Shown here piece by piece: positions 8,094-16,769 of a stretch of DNA of 64,000 nucleotides. The DNA comes from an uncultured Granulosicoccaceae bacterium (lineage in GTDB: Bacteria; Pseudomonadota; Gammaproteobacteria; CALCKW01). A program made the position numbers and the translations under genes. Location of the stretch: NCBI GenBank assembly GCA_937965695.1, contig CALCKW010000011.1:1-64000 (forward strand), in the 5' to 3' direction. The notes beneath the pieces were generated by a model. That model was not told where the DNA came from. It saw only the letters and a list, made by a program, of their open reading frames with translations, and did no database searches. The stretch's first letter is position 1. Every line of letters begins with the position of its first letter.

Positions 8094-9878
8094 GTGACAA
8101 AAAATGACGGTGATACCATAGATATTGATCGTGACTTGGTTTTGGATCGTATCTATGAAATTGCTCTGGAACCGTCTTCACTTGAAGGCTTCATTGACTT
8201 CTGGCACGACTCTGAGTTAGCGACGCAATTTAATATCACTGAAGGACGAAACCCAGGAGAATTTGACAAGTCCTACAGGTCTCATTTGGAACGCGCGCAG
8301 ACAATTCTGCAACGCGGTGAGACCGCTCGCCCTGATATGAAAGAATTTCTTCGACCGTATGACAACCTCGCCGCTTTTGTTGTCAACAGTTCGCTCCAGG
8401 TTGAGGCATCTAATCAAGGCGCTCTTTCTGCATTTGGGGTCAAGCTAGGTGACAGCCTTGATCAGCTGGCCCTGCCATTAGAAATGCGAAAGGCTTTAAC
8501 TCGATCGACACATGAAGTCTTACACAAATCAAAGCAATCTGAAAAACTTCTCAAAGCAGAACTGGCGACGAAGAGCGGAACCATGCTCTTTCGTATTATG
8601 CGAATTGCCAATACGTTTGAAGACGGCAATGCAGCGCTTATCGTATCGACGCACTTTTACTGGCGCGAGACAATCGCCAGTCTACTTGGTAGCGTTTTTC
8701 ATCTAACGGAAGCAGAGCAGAATGTAGTACGTCTGCTTGTAGAAGGGTATAACGTCAAATCGATCGCCACGGCGCGTCATACGGGTGAAGGTACGGTTCG
8801 CGGGCAAATAAAATCGATCATTGGCAAAATGAATTTGCGCTCTCAAACGGATATTGTGCGTCTCGTGATGACACTGGGGGATTTCCCTAAGAGCTTGAGT
8901 GGGCACGATGCGGCAGTTGAAATTGATGCACCTACGCTCTCTGACAACTGGCTTGAATCCGAAGTCTGGAAACCGTTTAAATCAATTACCCTACAAGATG
9001 GCAGGAAGCTGGCCTATCACGACATGGGACCACTAAAAGGAAACCCGCTCCTTATTTCGCATATGGGGTCTTGCATGGTGCGTTGGCCGCGTTCGATGAT
9101 TCGCTCCGCTTTTGAGAAAAATTTGCGAATTATTTGCCTGATTAGGGCGGGGTACGGCCCAAGTGACAGCCTTGAGCTGGACGCTGACCCTTTTGATGCC
9201 ATTGGCAAAGATTCCGTGTCTCTGCTAAAAGCCCTTGGAATCAATAAGCTCCCTTATGCGGTACAAGGCAGTGATTTCCCTTTTGCTGTTGATTTGATTT
9301 CAAAATACCCTGGCCTGATAACCGAGTTGATCAGTGTTGGTGGCCGACCTTGTCTACCTGGTGGCGTAAATGTAGACGGAGAAGGGCGATGGCAGAGATT
9401 TTTCGTGTCGATGGCCCAGAAAGCTCCGCACATGGTTCGGTTCTCTTCGAAAGCGCTAATGGCCATGAGTAGAAGGATTGGTCCCGAAGCGATGTTACGT
9501 CAATTGTGCAAGGAATCACCGTCGGATCTATTGCTTCTTGAAACGGTTGAAATGAAGCAGATTCTCGAAGCAAACATTAGTCTGATGGCAGCGAAATCGA
9601 CAAACGCTGCCGGCGCTTTCGCCTTGGAGTATATCGCTTTTCAGGCCGATTGGAGCGACAGGGTGATGGCCACTAAAGTTATTCCCGTCCGGATATATTT
9701 AGCCGAAGAAGACCCGACCGTCGACTTGCGCGCCATCCCGAAACTTCGAGAGGCTTATCCGTGGATTGAAATCGAGGTGCTGGAAAATGCAGGGCTGGCT
9801 TTGATGTATCAGAAACACGAAAAGCTTATACCGTTGATGGCAGAGGCTGCAATGCGTGCCGCGTTGGCGGCTAGATAG
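8094..9878 (+). CDS. LuxR-type regulator fused to a degenerate alpha/beta hydrolase
   Basis: 594 residues. Residues 1-195 are a PAS-like N-terminal region. Residues 201-256 are a GerE/LuxR helix-turn-helix (LTEAEQNVVRLLVEGYNVKS, then GTVRGQIKSIIGKM). Residues 295-590 follow an alpha/beta-hydrolase fold (YHDMGPLKGNPLLISHMGS, RAGYGPSD). The nucleophile elbow reads QGSDF at 391-395, so Ser393 is kept but both flanking glycines of GxSxG are not at their places; Asp540 is kept; the catalytic His position has Leu568 (ENAGLAL where active members have AGH). The domain therefore probably binds a ligand without hydrolysing it. GTG start with AGAGGA about 11 bases upstream. Monocistronic; target unknown. 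Confidence 0.8.
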   Translation: MTKNDGDTIDIDRDLVLDRIYEIALEPSSLEGFIDFWHDSELATQFNITEGRNPGEFDKSYRSHLERAQTILQRGETARPDMKEFLRPYDNLAAFVVNSSLQVEASNQGALSAFGVKLGDSLDQLALPLEMRKALTRSTHEVLHKSKQSEKLLKAELATKSGTMLFRIMRIANTFEDGNAALIVSTHFYWRETIASLLGSVFHLTEAEQNVVRLLVEGYNVKSIATARHTGEGTVRGQIKSIIGKMNLRSQTDIVRLVMTLGDFPKSLSGHDAAVEIDAPTLSDNWLESEVWKPFKSITLQDGRKLAYHDMGPLKGNPLLISHMGSCMVRWPRSMIRSAFEKNLRIICLIRAGYGPSDSLELDADPFDAIGKDSVSLLKALGINKLPYAVQGSDFPFAVDLISKYPGLITELISVGGRPCLPGGVNVDGEGRWQRFFVSMAQKAPHMVRFSSKALMAMSRRIGPEAMLRQLCKESPSDLLLLETVEMKQILEANISLMAAKSTNAAGAFALEYIAFQADWSDRVMATKVIPVRIYLAEEDPTVDLRAIPKLREAYPWIEIEVLENAGLALMYQKHEKLIPLMAEAAMRAALAAR

Positions 9879-9939
9879 GTTGATTTTGGGTGGGGTGGCA
9901 TCCGACAAAAAGCAACGGAGCCTAAGGTCATTTTATACT

Positions 9940-10012
9940 CGTGCTGTCGAGGCACTAAATTCGGCACAATCGCGTATCAAATCTAGCCGATAGCACCTCT
10001 ATTGCTGTCGAC
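9940..10012. repeat. Dispersed intergenic repeat, copy B
   Basis: Begins CGTGCTGTCGAGGCACTAAA. It matches copy C (16633-16705) at 53 of 73 positions without gaps. It contains ATAGCACCTCTAT, a short stem-loop with loop CACCT, matching the same element in copy C. It lies between the converging ends of the LuxR-hydrolase and MFS genes. Confidence 0.6.
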
Positions 10013-10049
10013 TTCTCTGACTGGTTTTAAGCTGACGCCTCTTTGTTAC

Positions 10050-11318
10050 CTACGAGGAAGTTGGCTTATTGATATCGCTTGTCAGCGAAAACTCTTTGAT
10101 GATGTGTCGAGACCAAAAAAACAATAGAGCCAGCGATACCACGCCAACTAGTGCGGAGGTGGCTAACGCTTGAGAAAGCGCGTGCCAGTTAAGTGCTTCT
10201 GCGCCGATGACGAGCATTGAGAGCATAGCTAAGCTGATGGAAAATGTCGCTCGGCCTGCAAGGCTTAGTATTGAGAGCAAGGTTGCTCTTTGCGCGCTGG
10301 GAACATGCGGGGCGATGGCACCTAACATGGGTCCTTGTGCCATCGACATTGAAAAATTTCGAAACATGACCAACACCAGCATGATCGGATGCAAAACCAG
10401 CGACAGGCCTGCGATGATAATTAGCTGAATTGAGATGCTCGCAATCAGCAATGCACGAAGGCCTATGTGGTCAATTAATCGTTGGCTTATAGCAGCACCA
10501 ATAGCTCCACCGAACATGGAAATACCCATAACTACCCCGGAGACCATAGGGGCTGAATCGCTGCTCAACCAACCTGTGACCGTGTTTTGGCCCAGTAGCT
10601 TTAGATACGGTTGGTAAAACTCATACGGGACGTGTTCTAGTGAAAAGCCGAGCACGAAAAAGGCGAGTATCCAGCCTAACAGCGGATGCGCGAAATAGCC
10701 TACAGTGCTGCTTATTTGTCTAACAAAACCATTGGGTTCTGCTTCAGTTTCCATCGGTGGCTCGACGAACATCACACAATAGATTACTGCGGCTATCGCT
10801 GCTACCAGTGCGATGGCATAGGCCAATCGCAAATCAAGCACGCCGAGAGCGCCACCTACCAAGCAAGAACAGGCCAGTGCGGTCATGCTCCATTTTTGCG
10901 CCACGGTCTCGTGTAGGGTGTATTCATGTTCGCGTTTCAGCGTGCGTAACGAGTCGTATAGCAGAGCGCTGTCGCTACCCGACTGAAAAGCTATTCCTGC
11001 AGCCAACATTATCTGGGCCGCAACCAAAGCACCGAAAGAATTAGCAACGACAAAGATAAAGCAAGAAATGACGGTCATGATTGAAGCGAGCATCAACGTC
11101 GGCCGCCTGCCAAAACGATCAGAGCAGTAACCTGAAGGTACCTCCAGTATAAACACTGCAAAGTAATAGGCGGAACCGAGTAAAACCGCATCGCCCATTG
11201 ACACGCGTTGGATAAAAAATAGAAAAAATACAGGCAACCACGGCAGTATGCTAGTTGCCGCTTTATAGCGCGGATACAATTCAACGTTGCGCTCAAGCGC
11301 CGAGTGTCCTTTTTTCAT
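10050..11318 (-). CDS. Major facilitator superfamily transporter
   Basis: 422 residues with about 12 transmembrane helices. The loop between helices 2 and 3 carries DRFGRRPTL, the MFS motif A. The central loop (residues about 190-205, EPPMETEAEPNGF) is charged and separates two six-helix halves, the usual layout for proton-driven drug or metabolite transporters. ATG at 11318. The gene faces away from the FAD oxidoreductase and has no evident operon partner, so substrate is unknown. An extra soluble domain is absent. Confidence 0.85.
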   Translation of the reverse strand: MKKGHSALERNVELYPRYKAATSILPWLPVFFLFFIQRVSMGDAVLLGSAYYFAVFILEVPSGYCSDRFGRRPTLMLASIMTVISCFIFVVANSFGALVAAQIMLAAGIAFQSGSDSALLYDSLRTLKREHEYTLHETVAQKWSMTALACSCLVGGALGVLDLRLAYAIALVAAIAAVIYCVMFVEPPMETEAEPNGFVRQISSTVGYFAHPLLGWILAFFVLGFSLEHVPYEFYQPYLKLLGQNTVTGWLSSDSAPMVSGVVMGISMFGGAIGAAISQRLIDHIGLRALLIASISIQLIIIAGLSLVLHPIMLVLVMFRNFSMSMAQGPMLGAIAPHVPSAQRATLLSILSLAGRATFSISLAMLSMLVIGAEALNWHALSQALATSALVGVVSLALLFFWSRHIIKEFSLTSDINKPTSS

Positions 11319-11485
11319 GCAGCTATTATATCCCTAAACGTTGTTCACTATGTTTGATTGCTTGCGACGACATTCATCAATGAAACTGCGGTTTGTATCC
11401 TAAAAAACACTCTGGATTAGCTCTATCACAGAGGTGAGAGACTAAAGTAGGTGCTAACAGCTAATAATTTTCCTAGTGGTGTGTC

Positions 11486-12868
11486 GTGTCTGGGCAATCT
11501 GATCGTATTTTTGAACAACTTAAAAAGAACGGAGAAACGCCGTTGTCGCGCTCCGACCTCAATGCACGTGACCCTGGCATCGACGCGGAGAATTTCTCTG
11601 CTGGGGTGGCTGTCAGTGCAATGACACTGGAAGACGTACGCCGCGTGGTTGCTTGGTGTGCAAGGCAATCAGTCAGCTTGGTGACGCAAGGAGGTCGTAC
11701 TGGCCTTGCCGGTGGTGCAGCGTCGTCTCCCGGCCAACTGATTCTTATGATGGATAAATTTGATTCCATTCGTGAGATAGACGCCGCCTCAGGCGTGGCT
11801 GTGGTCGATGCAGGTGTGACGCTATCGCAACTTGAAGACGAGGTGCGTGCACTTGGCCTTAGTGTTGGTGTCGATTTTGGAGCACGTGGCTCTTGCACCA
11901 TAGGTGGCATGGTTGCCACTAATGCCGGCGGCGCCGAGGCATTTCGTCATGGAGTTATGCGCCAAAGGGTACTTGGGCTCGAAGTTGTTCTACCTAATGG
12001 CGCAGTGCTGAGCGATTTAAAAAAGGTGGCAAAAGCAAACGAAGGATATGACATCAAACAGCTATTTATCGGCTCTGAAGGTACCTTGGGTGTTATAACC
12101 GGTGTGGTACTTAAGCTAGTGCCTGCAATACAACGTGGCGAGACAGCGCTTGTGGCTGCGCCAGACGCGCGTTCTGCTTTAGCTGTTTTTCAACAACTGC
12201 GCCGGGTGTTTGGGTCAGAACTCTTGGCCGCAGAAATCATGTGGCGTGATTATTTTCTCACAACAGCTGGTGAGCTCGGAATTGCGCGTAAATTTGGGCA
12301 CTTACAAGGAGAGGTATTTGTCATTTTTAGCGTTACTGAAAATGTAAACGCCGATGACTTCCTCGAGACTTTAGCTGATTGCATGGAGCGTGACGAAATA
12401 ACCGATGTGGTAATCGCCAAAAACGAACAAGAACAGAAGGGTATCTGGCAGGTCCGCGAAGAGAGTTTTCTTATTGATCGTGTTTATCCAAGTGGTTGCT
12501 GGTTTGATATTTCAATTCCGCTGAGCAGTCTTGATGAGTTTGTACGTGAGAGCAGTGCTAGGCTTCGTGCGCTTTGTCCAGAGCTGGGTATTTTTATCAT
12601 GGGACATCTCGGTGACGGTAATTTACATTACACCATTGCCAGCGAAAAACCCGTTGAACACCTCTACAAAGAAATATCAAAAGTGCTGTTTGCGGGATTA
12701 GCGGAAATCGGCGGATCCTTTTCTGCGGAGCACGGAATCGGGTCCGAAAAAAGAGAGTCACTTGTTGAGTTTGGTGATCCCGTCAAATTAGCATTGATGG
12801 CTGCTGCAAAACAGACAATTGATCCTCAGAATATGATGAATCCTGGCAAAATCCTCAAGTTGAGTTGA
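11486..12868 (+). CDS. FAD-linked D-2-hydroxyacid dehydrogenase (GlcD/D2HGDH family)
   Basis: 460 residues, the family's normal length. The N-terminal PCMH-type FAD domain shows VTQGGRTGLAGGA, FGARGSCTIGGMVATNAGG and GSEGTLGVITGVVLKL; the C-terminal FAD-oxidase_C domain shows MGHLGDGNLHYTI, SAEHGIGSEKR and the closing MMNPGKIL. Such flavoproteins oxidise D-lactate, glycolate or D-2-hydroxyglutarate. Substrate cannot be fixed: no glcE, glcF or serA is adjacent. Start is a GTG at 11486; no ATG lies in frame near it. A small membrane protein follows after 44 bases. Confidence 0.85.
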   Translation: MSGQSDRIFEQLKKNGETPLSRSDLNARDPGIDAENFSAGVAVSAMTLEDVRRVVAWCARQSVSLVTQGGRTGLAGGAASSPGQLILMMDKFDSIREIDAASGVAVVDAGVTLSQLEDEVRALGLSVGVDFGARGSCTIGGMVATNAGGAEAFRHGVMRQRVLGLEVVLPNGAVLSDLKKVAKANEGYDIKQLFIGSEGTLGVITGVVLKLVPAIQRGETALVAAPDARSALAVFQQLRRVFGSELLAAEIMWRDYFLTTAGELGIARKFGHLQGEVFVIFSVTENVNADDFLETLADCMERDEITDVVIAKNEQEQKGIWQVREESFLIDRVYPSGCWFDISIPLSSLDEFVRESSARLRALCPELGIFIMGHLGDGNLHYTIASEKPVEHLYKEISKVLFAGLAEIGGSFSAEHGIGSEKRESLVEFGDPVKLALMAAAKQTIDPQNMMNPGKILKLS

Positions 12869-12912
12869 GCCATGAATAGCTGTTCGTTTGAATGTATAAA
12901 CGTCGGGAAAAT

Positions 12913-13302
12913 ATGTTGAATCGTCTGCTCCCCGCCGCAAACGCAGCGGCGTTAGTTGCGGCAGTGGTACACGTCTTTTTATTAGCTGTCATAACAGGCA
13001 GTTTATCCATTGAATCGACAGTCATCGCCTTGATGACATATGTCATTGTGGTTGTAGTGGCGATACCTTTTGGTGTGATTCTGTTGTCAGTTGTCGGGTT
13101 TTTTAAAATCGGTTTGGTGCTTTCATTGGTACTATTTCAAGCCGCGGCGCTGATGGCTGTCGCCATGATAACCATGTACCTCTTTGAATTTAAACCGGCT
13201 GAAATTCCTTGGCGATACGCCTACATTTCTGCTCCTTCCGCAATAACCGCTTGGGTTTTTTCTGTGTATCACTCATGGCGAAAAGACAGATCATCACCTT
13301 GA
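12913..13302 (+). CDS. Hypothetical four-helix membrane protein
   Basis: 129 residues from ATG 12913, which has GGG six bases upstream; an in-frame ATG at 12892 has none. Four hydrophobic segments (AALVAAVVHVFLLAVITGSL, VIALMTYVIVVVVAIPFGVI, IGLVLSLVLFQAAALMAVAM, APSAITAWVFSVYHSW) make it an inner-membrane protein. No family recognised. It follows the FAD enzyme by 44 bases and may be co-transcribed. A weak 6-bp hairpin (13309-13325) follows the stop. Confidence 0.6.
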   Translation: MLNRLLPAANAAALVAAVVHVFLLAVITGSLSIESTVIALMTYVIVVVVAIPFGVILLSVVGFFKIGLVLSLVLFQAAALMAVAMITMYLFEFKPAEIPWRYAYISAPSAITAWVFSVYHSWRKDRSSP

Positions 13303-13524
13303 TGAAAAACCGAATTTATTTCGGTAATTCAGAATAGACAATCCGATAAAAAATATCCCATCGTGTAAGCGAAATGTTCTTATTAAAAATGAGATGACTA
13401 ATTGCCTGCGCGTCAATCTCTCAGAGTCGATTCAAGGTACAATGACTAGTAGGTAAACATGTTTGATCTACAAAATTGTTTGCCGTAATCGCAGGCTTAA
13501 ATACCAATTTAAAATGACAAAGCA

Positions 13525-14694
13525 ATGACTAAAAATAACGCTTCGATCACTCTGGCAATAACGCGAACAGTGATAATTCTTTTGGTGGGTTTTGCCATCA
13601 TTAGCCCGTTGCATGCCCATGAATTGCGACCCACAGTTGTGGATATTGCTATCACTGGCGCAACTGCTAGTGACGAACGTCGTGCTCTTGTTTCTGTCCG
13701 TGCAAACCTTGAAAAACTGATAGCAGAAATAGCGCCCGACCACGATGACACGGAAAGCTCACCCAATCGAGCCCTTTATGATGTCTTAAGAGCGATGGAT
13801 GCGGATCAGTTAGCTGCTGAGTACATGGGTTTTGAACGCACTGTTATTGATGCGATTGACATTCAAAGTGGCGTGGGACGGCCAATCGAACTCCGTAAGC
13901 TTAACGTTAGCATTCCTCCAACTGGAGATGTCGCTATCGCCAGAGACTCCATGCTTACATTCGAATTAGGTTTACAACCCGATGACCGGAAATTTTCTTG
14001 GCTGTGGGACAAAAAATTTGGTGAGATCATTGTCAGAGCTGATTACGACAATGAGCAAGATCCCTACAGTGCTCTGCTCGCCGGTGGGCAGCGCAGTAGT
14101 GCAATTGAGCTTGGTTCTTCCACAACAGTTTCTATACTGGAAACTGTGCAAAGCTACGTTGTTGTGGGCTTTCAGCATATTATTCCACTTGGGTTGGATC
14201 ATATACTATTTGTGGTGGGGATATTTCTGCTGTCCGCTAAGTTTAAGCCTTTATTACTACAGGTAACTGTTTTCACCATTGCCCACACGATCACGCTCAT
14301 GCTGGGCACACTGGATATTATTCGGCTGCCTGGCAGTGTGGTGGAGCCGTTGATTGCGGCGTCTATCGTTTTTGTCTGTGTGGAAAATCTCTTTCGTCAG
14401 AGTGCTTCTCGTTGGCGCTTGTTATTAGTGTTTGTCTTCGGGTTGCTACATGGTTTGGGGTTCGCTAGCGTGCTTGGCGATTTTGGCATCAGCGCTACGC
14501 ATTTTGTTGCGGCATTACTGGCGTTTAATATAGGTGTGGAGTTAGGTCAGCTTAGCGTGATTGCTGTTTGTTTTTTGTTACTTGGAGTTTGGGCGAAACA
14601 GTCTTGGTATAACGCTTATATTCGTATTCCAGCATCGTGCATTATAGGTGGGATAGGTCTTTTCTGGTTTGTTGAGCGAGTATTAGGTAACTAG
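13525..14694 (+). CDS. HupE/UreJ-family metal permease with extracytoplasmic domain
   Basis: 389 residues. A signal peptide (residues 14-32) ends at HAHELRP. Residues 33-200 form a periplasmic region; residues 205-388 hold six transmembrane helices with the family's histidine motifs GLDHILFVVG, FTIAHTITLML and LHGLGFAS, which in HupE/UreJ proteins line a nickel or cobalt path. Length and layout fit the HupE/UreJ_2 subfamily. No urease or hydrogenase gene is in the window, so the metal is unknown. The gene converges with a DUF4198 protein 21 bases away, a partner seen in nickel/cobalt uptake loci. Confidence 0.8.
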   Translation: MTKNNASITLAITRTVIILLVGFAIISPLHAHELRPTVVDIAITGATASDERRALVSVRANLEKLIAEIAPDHDDTESSPNRALYDVLRAMDADQLAAEYMGFERTVIDAIDIQSGVGRPIELRKLNVSIPPTGDVAIARDSMLTFELGLQPDDRKFSWLWDKKFGEIIVRADYDNEQDPYSALLAGGQRSSAIELGSSTTVSILETVQSYVVVGFQHIIPLGLDHILFVVGIFLLSAKFKPLLLQVTVFTIAHTITLMLGTLDIIRLPGSVVEPLIAASIVFVCVENLFRQSASRWRLLLVFVFGLLHGLGFASVLGDFGISATHFVAALLAFNIGVELGQLSVIAVCFLLLGVWAKQSWYNAYIRIPASCIIGGIGLFWFVERVLGN

Positions 14695-14715
14695 CTAGGT
14701 TTAAGTTCCACGCTG

Positions 14716-15567
14716 CTAGAGTTTTCCAAAGCCACTTCTTTCAAACGTAATAGAAGACCAAAGGCTAGACCAATGTGCATTTTCTCCGGCTTTGGGTTCT
14801 CTGAGGTGTACAGCGTTAAACAAATAGTCACCATCGCCCAGTAGTTTGAACGTGGCAATGCCGTCGTTATTGGTTTTTTGTGTAAAGCGGAACATTTGTT
14901 CACCGCGCCAAAACATTTCAGTTTGCCTGTTAGCTAACGGGGCTCCTTTAAAAAATAGCTGTACCCGCATTTCTGGGATATCGTTGAGCGGGTTGTCTAG
15001 CAGCACCATCTCGAATTCCACGCCTGACGTATTGAATACTGAGTTGGCTGTATTATGTGATTCGGCGTCTGCTTTGGTCGTCTCGGATGTTTTGACGTCC
15101 GTTACTTCAAAGAGTGTTTTGGCATTCCGCCAATAATGTTCTTTTATAAAGCTGTTTGGAAGGTTTCGTGATTGATGTAGAGCAGGTATTTCGTCGAGTG
15201 AATGGTAGTTGAGGAATTTGTTAAATTTTTCCCACGTGTTGTACTTAAGTGTGTCTTTGTTGGTGTTAACAGATACGGCATAGAGGCCAATCGAATCTAT
15301 AGTCTTGTGAATAGCAGGGTAATCGCCTAGCCGACCAGTGTAAGGTTCTGTTGTTCCATTGCTCGAAAAATCAATCGATAGAAAATCTGTCAGATTGTAG
15401 GGGTAAGCCGAGCCGGCAAAGTTCTCTCCGTTTCGAACGTCGACGATGATTTTTTTTCCTTTGCTTATTGAGGGATCAACAGCGTCTAGCCAATATTCGT
15501 GGCCAGACGCTGTGCCCTGAGCAAGAAACAGTGTTGCGGCAAATGAGGTACTGATAGCGGTCTTCAA
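14716..15567 (-). CDS. DUF4198 periplasmic protein, putative metal-handling
   Basis: 283 residues, TTG start with a GGGGC ribosome binding site. Residues 1-22 are a signal peptide; the mature N-terminus HEYWLD is the DUF4198 hallmark, where the terminal His can bind metal. The C-terminal half holds the Ig-like segment with QTEMFWRGEQMFRFTQKTNN-type strands and a GIATFKLLGDGDYLF motif common in the family. Related NikK-type proteins work with nickel or cobalt transporters. It converges with the HupE-like gene and lies 58 bases downstream of a fasciclin gene on the same strand, so fasciclin and DUF4198 may form one transcript. Function in this organism is inferred only. Confidence 0.75.
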   Translation of the reverse strand: MKTAISTSFAATLFLAQGTASGHEYWLDAVDPSISKGKKIIVDVRNGENFAGSAYPYNLTDFLSIDFSSNGTTEPYTGRLGDYPAIHKTIDSIGLYAVSVNTNKDTLKYNTWEKFNKFLNYHSLDEIPALHQSRNLPNSFIKEHYWRNAKTLFEVTDVKTSETTKADAESHNTANSVFNTSGVEFEMVLLDNPLNDIPEMRVQLFFKGAPLANRQTEMFWRGEQMFRFTQKTNNDGIATFKLLGDGDYLFNAVHLREPKAGENAHWSSLWSSITFERSGFGKL

Positions 15568-15625
15568 CTGTTTCGTGCCCCTAATGTTTCAATGCGCAGA
15601 GCGATACTCTACACACTAACTGATG

Positions 15626-16192
15626 TTATTGCTTTGGCAGAAGAACCGCGTCAATAACGTGTACAACACCGTTGCTCTGTGGGACGTCGGCAATCGTGAC
15701 GGTTGCAACCGTTCCGTTTTCATCGCTAAAGGTAACTTGGTCGTTTTCGTATTTGGCAACGAGGTTGCAGCCGCCTACCGTCGATATCTGATGCATTCCA
15801 CCGTTGTCAGCTGCCATTTTTATCACGTCAGCTGCCATTGCTTTTGCAGCTACTACATGACACGTCAGTATCGTAGAAAGCATTTCTTTGTTTTCTGGTT
15901 TGAGAAGTGTGTCAACCGTTCCGGCTGGCAGTGCATCGAATGCTGCGTTGGTCGGTGCCAACACGGTGAAGGGTCCGTCGCCCTGAAGTGTTTCCACTAA
16001 GCCAGCCGCTTGCACTGCAGCGACAAGAGTTGTGTGGTCTGATGACCCTGATGCATTTTCAATGATGTTCTTTGAAGCAACCATTTCAGCGCCACCGACC
16101 ATCACTCCGTGACCACCGGCATGTGCAACAAAGCTAGTTGCGGCTAGAGAGGTAACAAGTGCAGCTGTTGCTAGCGTATTTTTAATTCGCAT
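15626..16192 (-). CDS. Secreted fasciclin (FAS1) domain protein
   Basis: 188 residues: signal peptide (1-25, ending VAHA), then one FAS1 domain. Motifs H1 and H2 are clear: GDGPFTVLAPTNAAFDALPA and NGVVHVIDAVLLP. FAS1 proteins are periplasmic or cell-surface adhesion-type proteins; single-domain bacterial versions are of unclear role. ATG with AGGAC upstream. It is the first gene of a possible two-gene transcript with the DUF4198 gene. Two cysteines (LTCHVV, VGGCNLV) may form a disulfide. Confidence 0.9.
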   Translation of the reverse strand: MRIKNTLATAALVTSLAATSFVAHAGGHGVMVGGAEMVASKNIIENASGSSDHTTLVAAVQAAGLVETLQGDGPFTVLAPTNAAFDALPAGTVDTLLKPENKEMLSTILTCHVVAAKAMAADVIKMAADNGGMHQISTVGGCNLVAKYENDQVTFSDENGTVATVTIADVPQSNGVVHVIDAVLLPKQ

Positions 16193-16769
16193 GTTGAAAG
16201 TCCTAATAGTTAAGTAAGAGAGTTAGATTTCCTGAATGGAAATTTTGGTGTCGATTCTTATACGTGACTCAGTTGCTGTTTGGATGCAACTCAATAAAAA
16301 AACTGAGCACATTTTTATGTTCTGCTCTTTGGGACAAGGGTGCTTTTTTATAGTTCCGCGTTTTCAACGAAATGCTTGACATTCAAATTTTAAATTGATG
16401 CACACTGAGAAGCGCGCATTAAAAATACACTTATTATTTGACAGGCTTCGTTGTGTTTTTTTTGTGAACCTTTTATTTTCTAAGAAACAGTATGCCGGCT
16501 GAATCATTCGCGCAATAAAAGCGTTGCTTTCAAATGGTGGAGGCTGCCTGCGTTTTTTCTGGTCGGTTAATATATTTTCTGCGGGCTTAGGCCTTAGGTG
16601 CTTAGCGAGGGATGCTCAGATCAAGTTGTGCTCGCACCGTCTACGCGCTAAATTCAGCTAAACCGCGTTGCCAATCTGGGCAATAGCACCACTATTGCCG
16701 GCGATTCGACCCTTGCTGGGGTCAAATTTTTCACGCCGACATCACTGACTGGACTTAAATTGAGGCCCC
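16193..16769. other. Intergenic with repeat copy C
   Basis: 577 bases between the start of the fasciclin gene and the end of the DMT transporter gene. The right part carries repeat copy C. The middle (16380-16500) is AT-rich and may hold the fasciclin promoter, but no box is clear enough to name. No protein-like frame is present. Confidence 0.45.
16633..16705. repeat. Dispersed intergenic repeat, copy C, with 8-bp stem-loop
   Basis: Begins CGCACCGTCTACGCGCTAAA. GGCAATAG (16679-16686), loop CACCA, CTATTGCC (16692-16699) form a perfect stem; copy B has the same loop and inner stem. It lies downstream of the DMT transporter gene. Confidence 0.6.
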
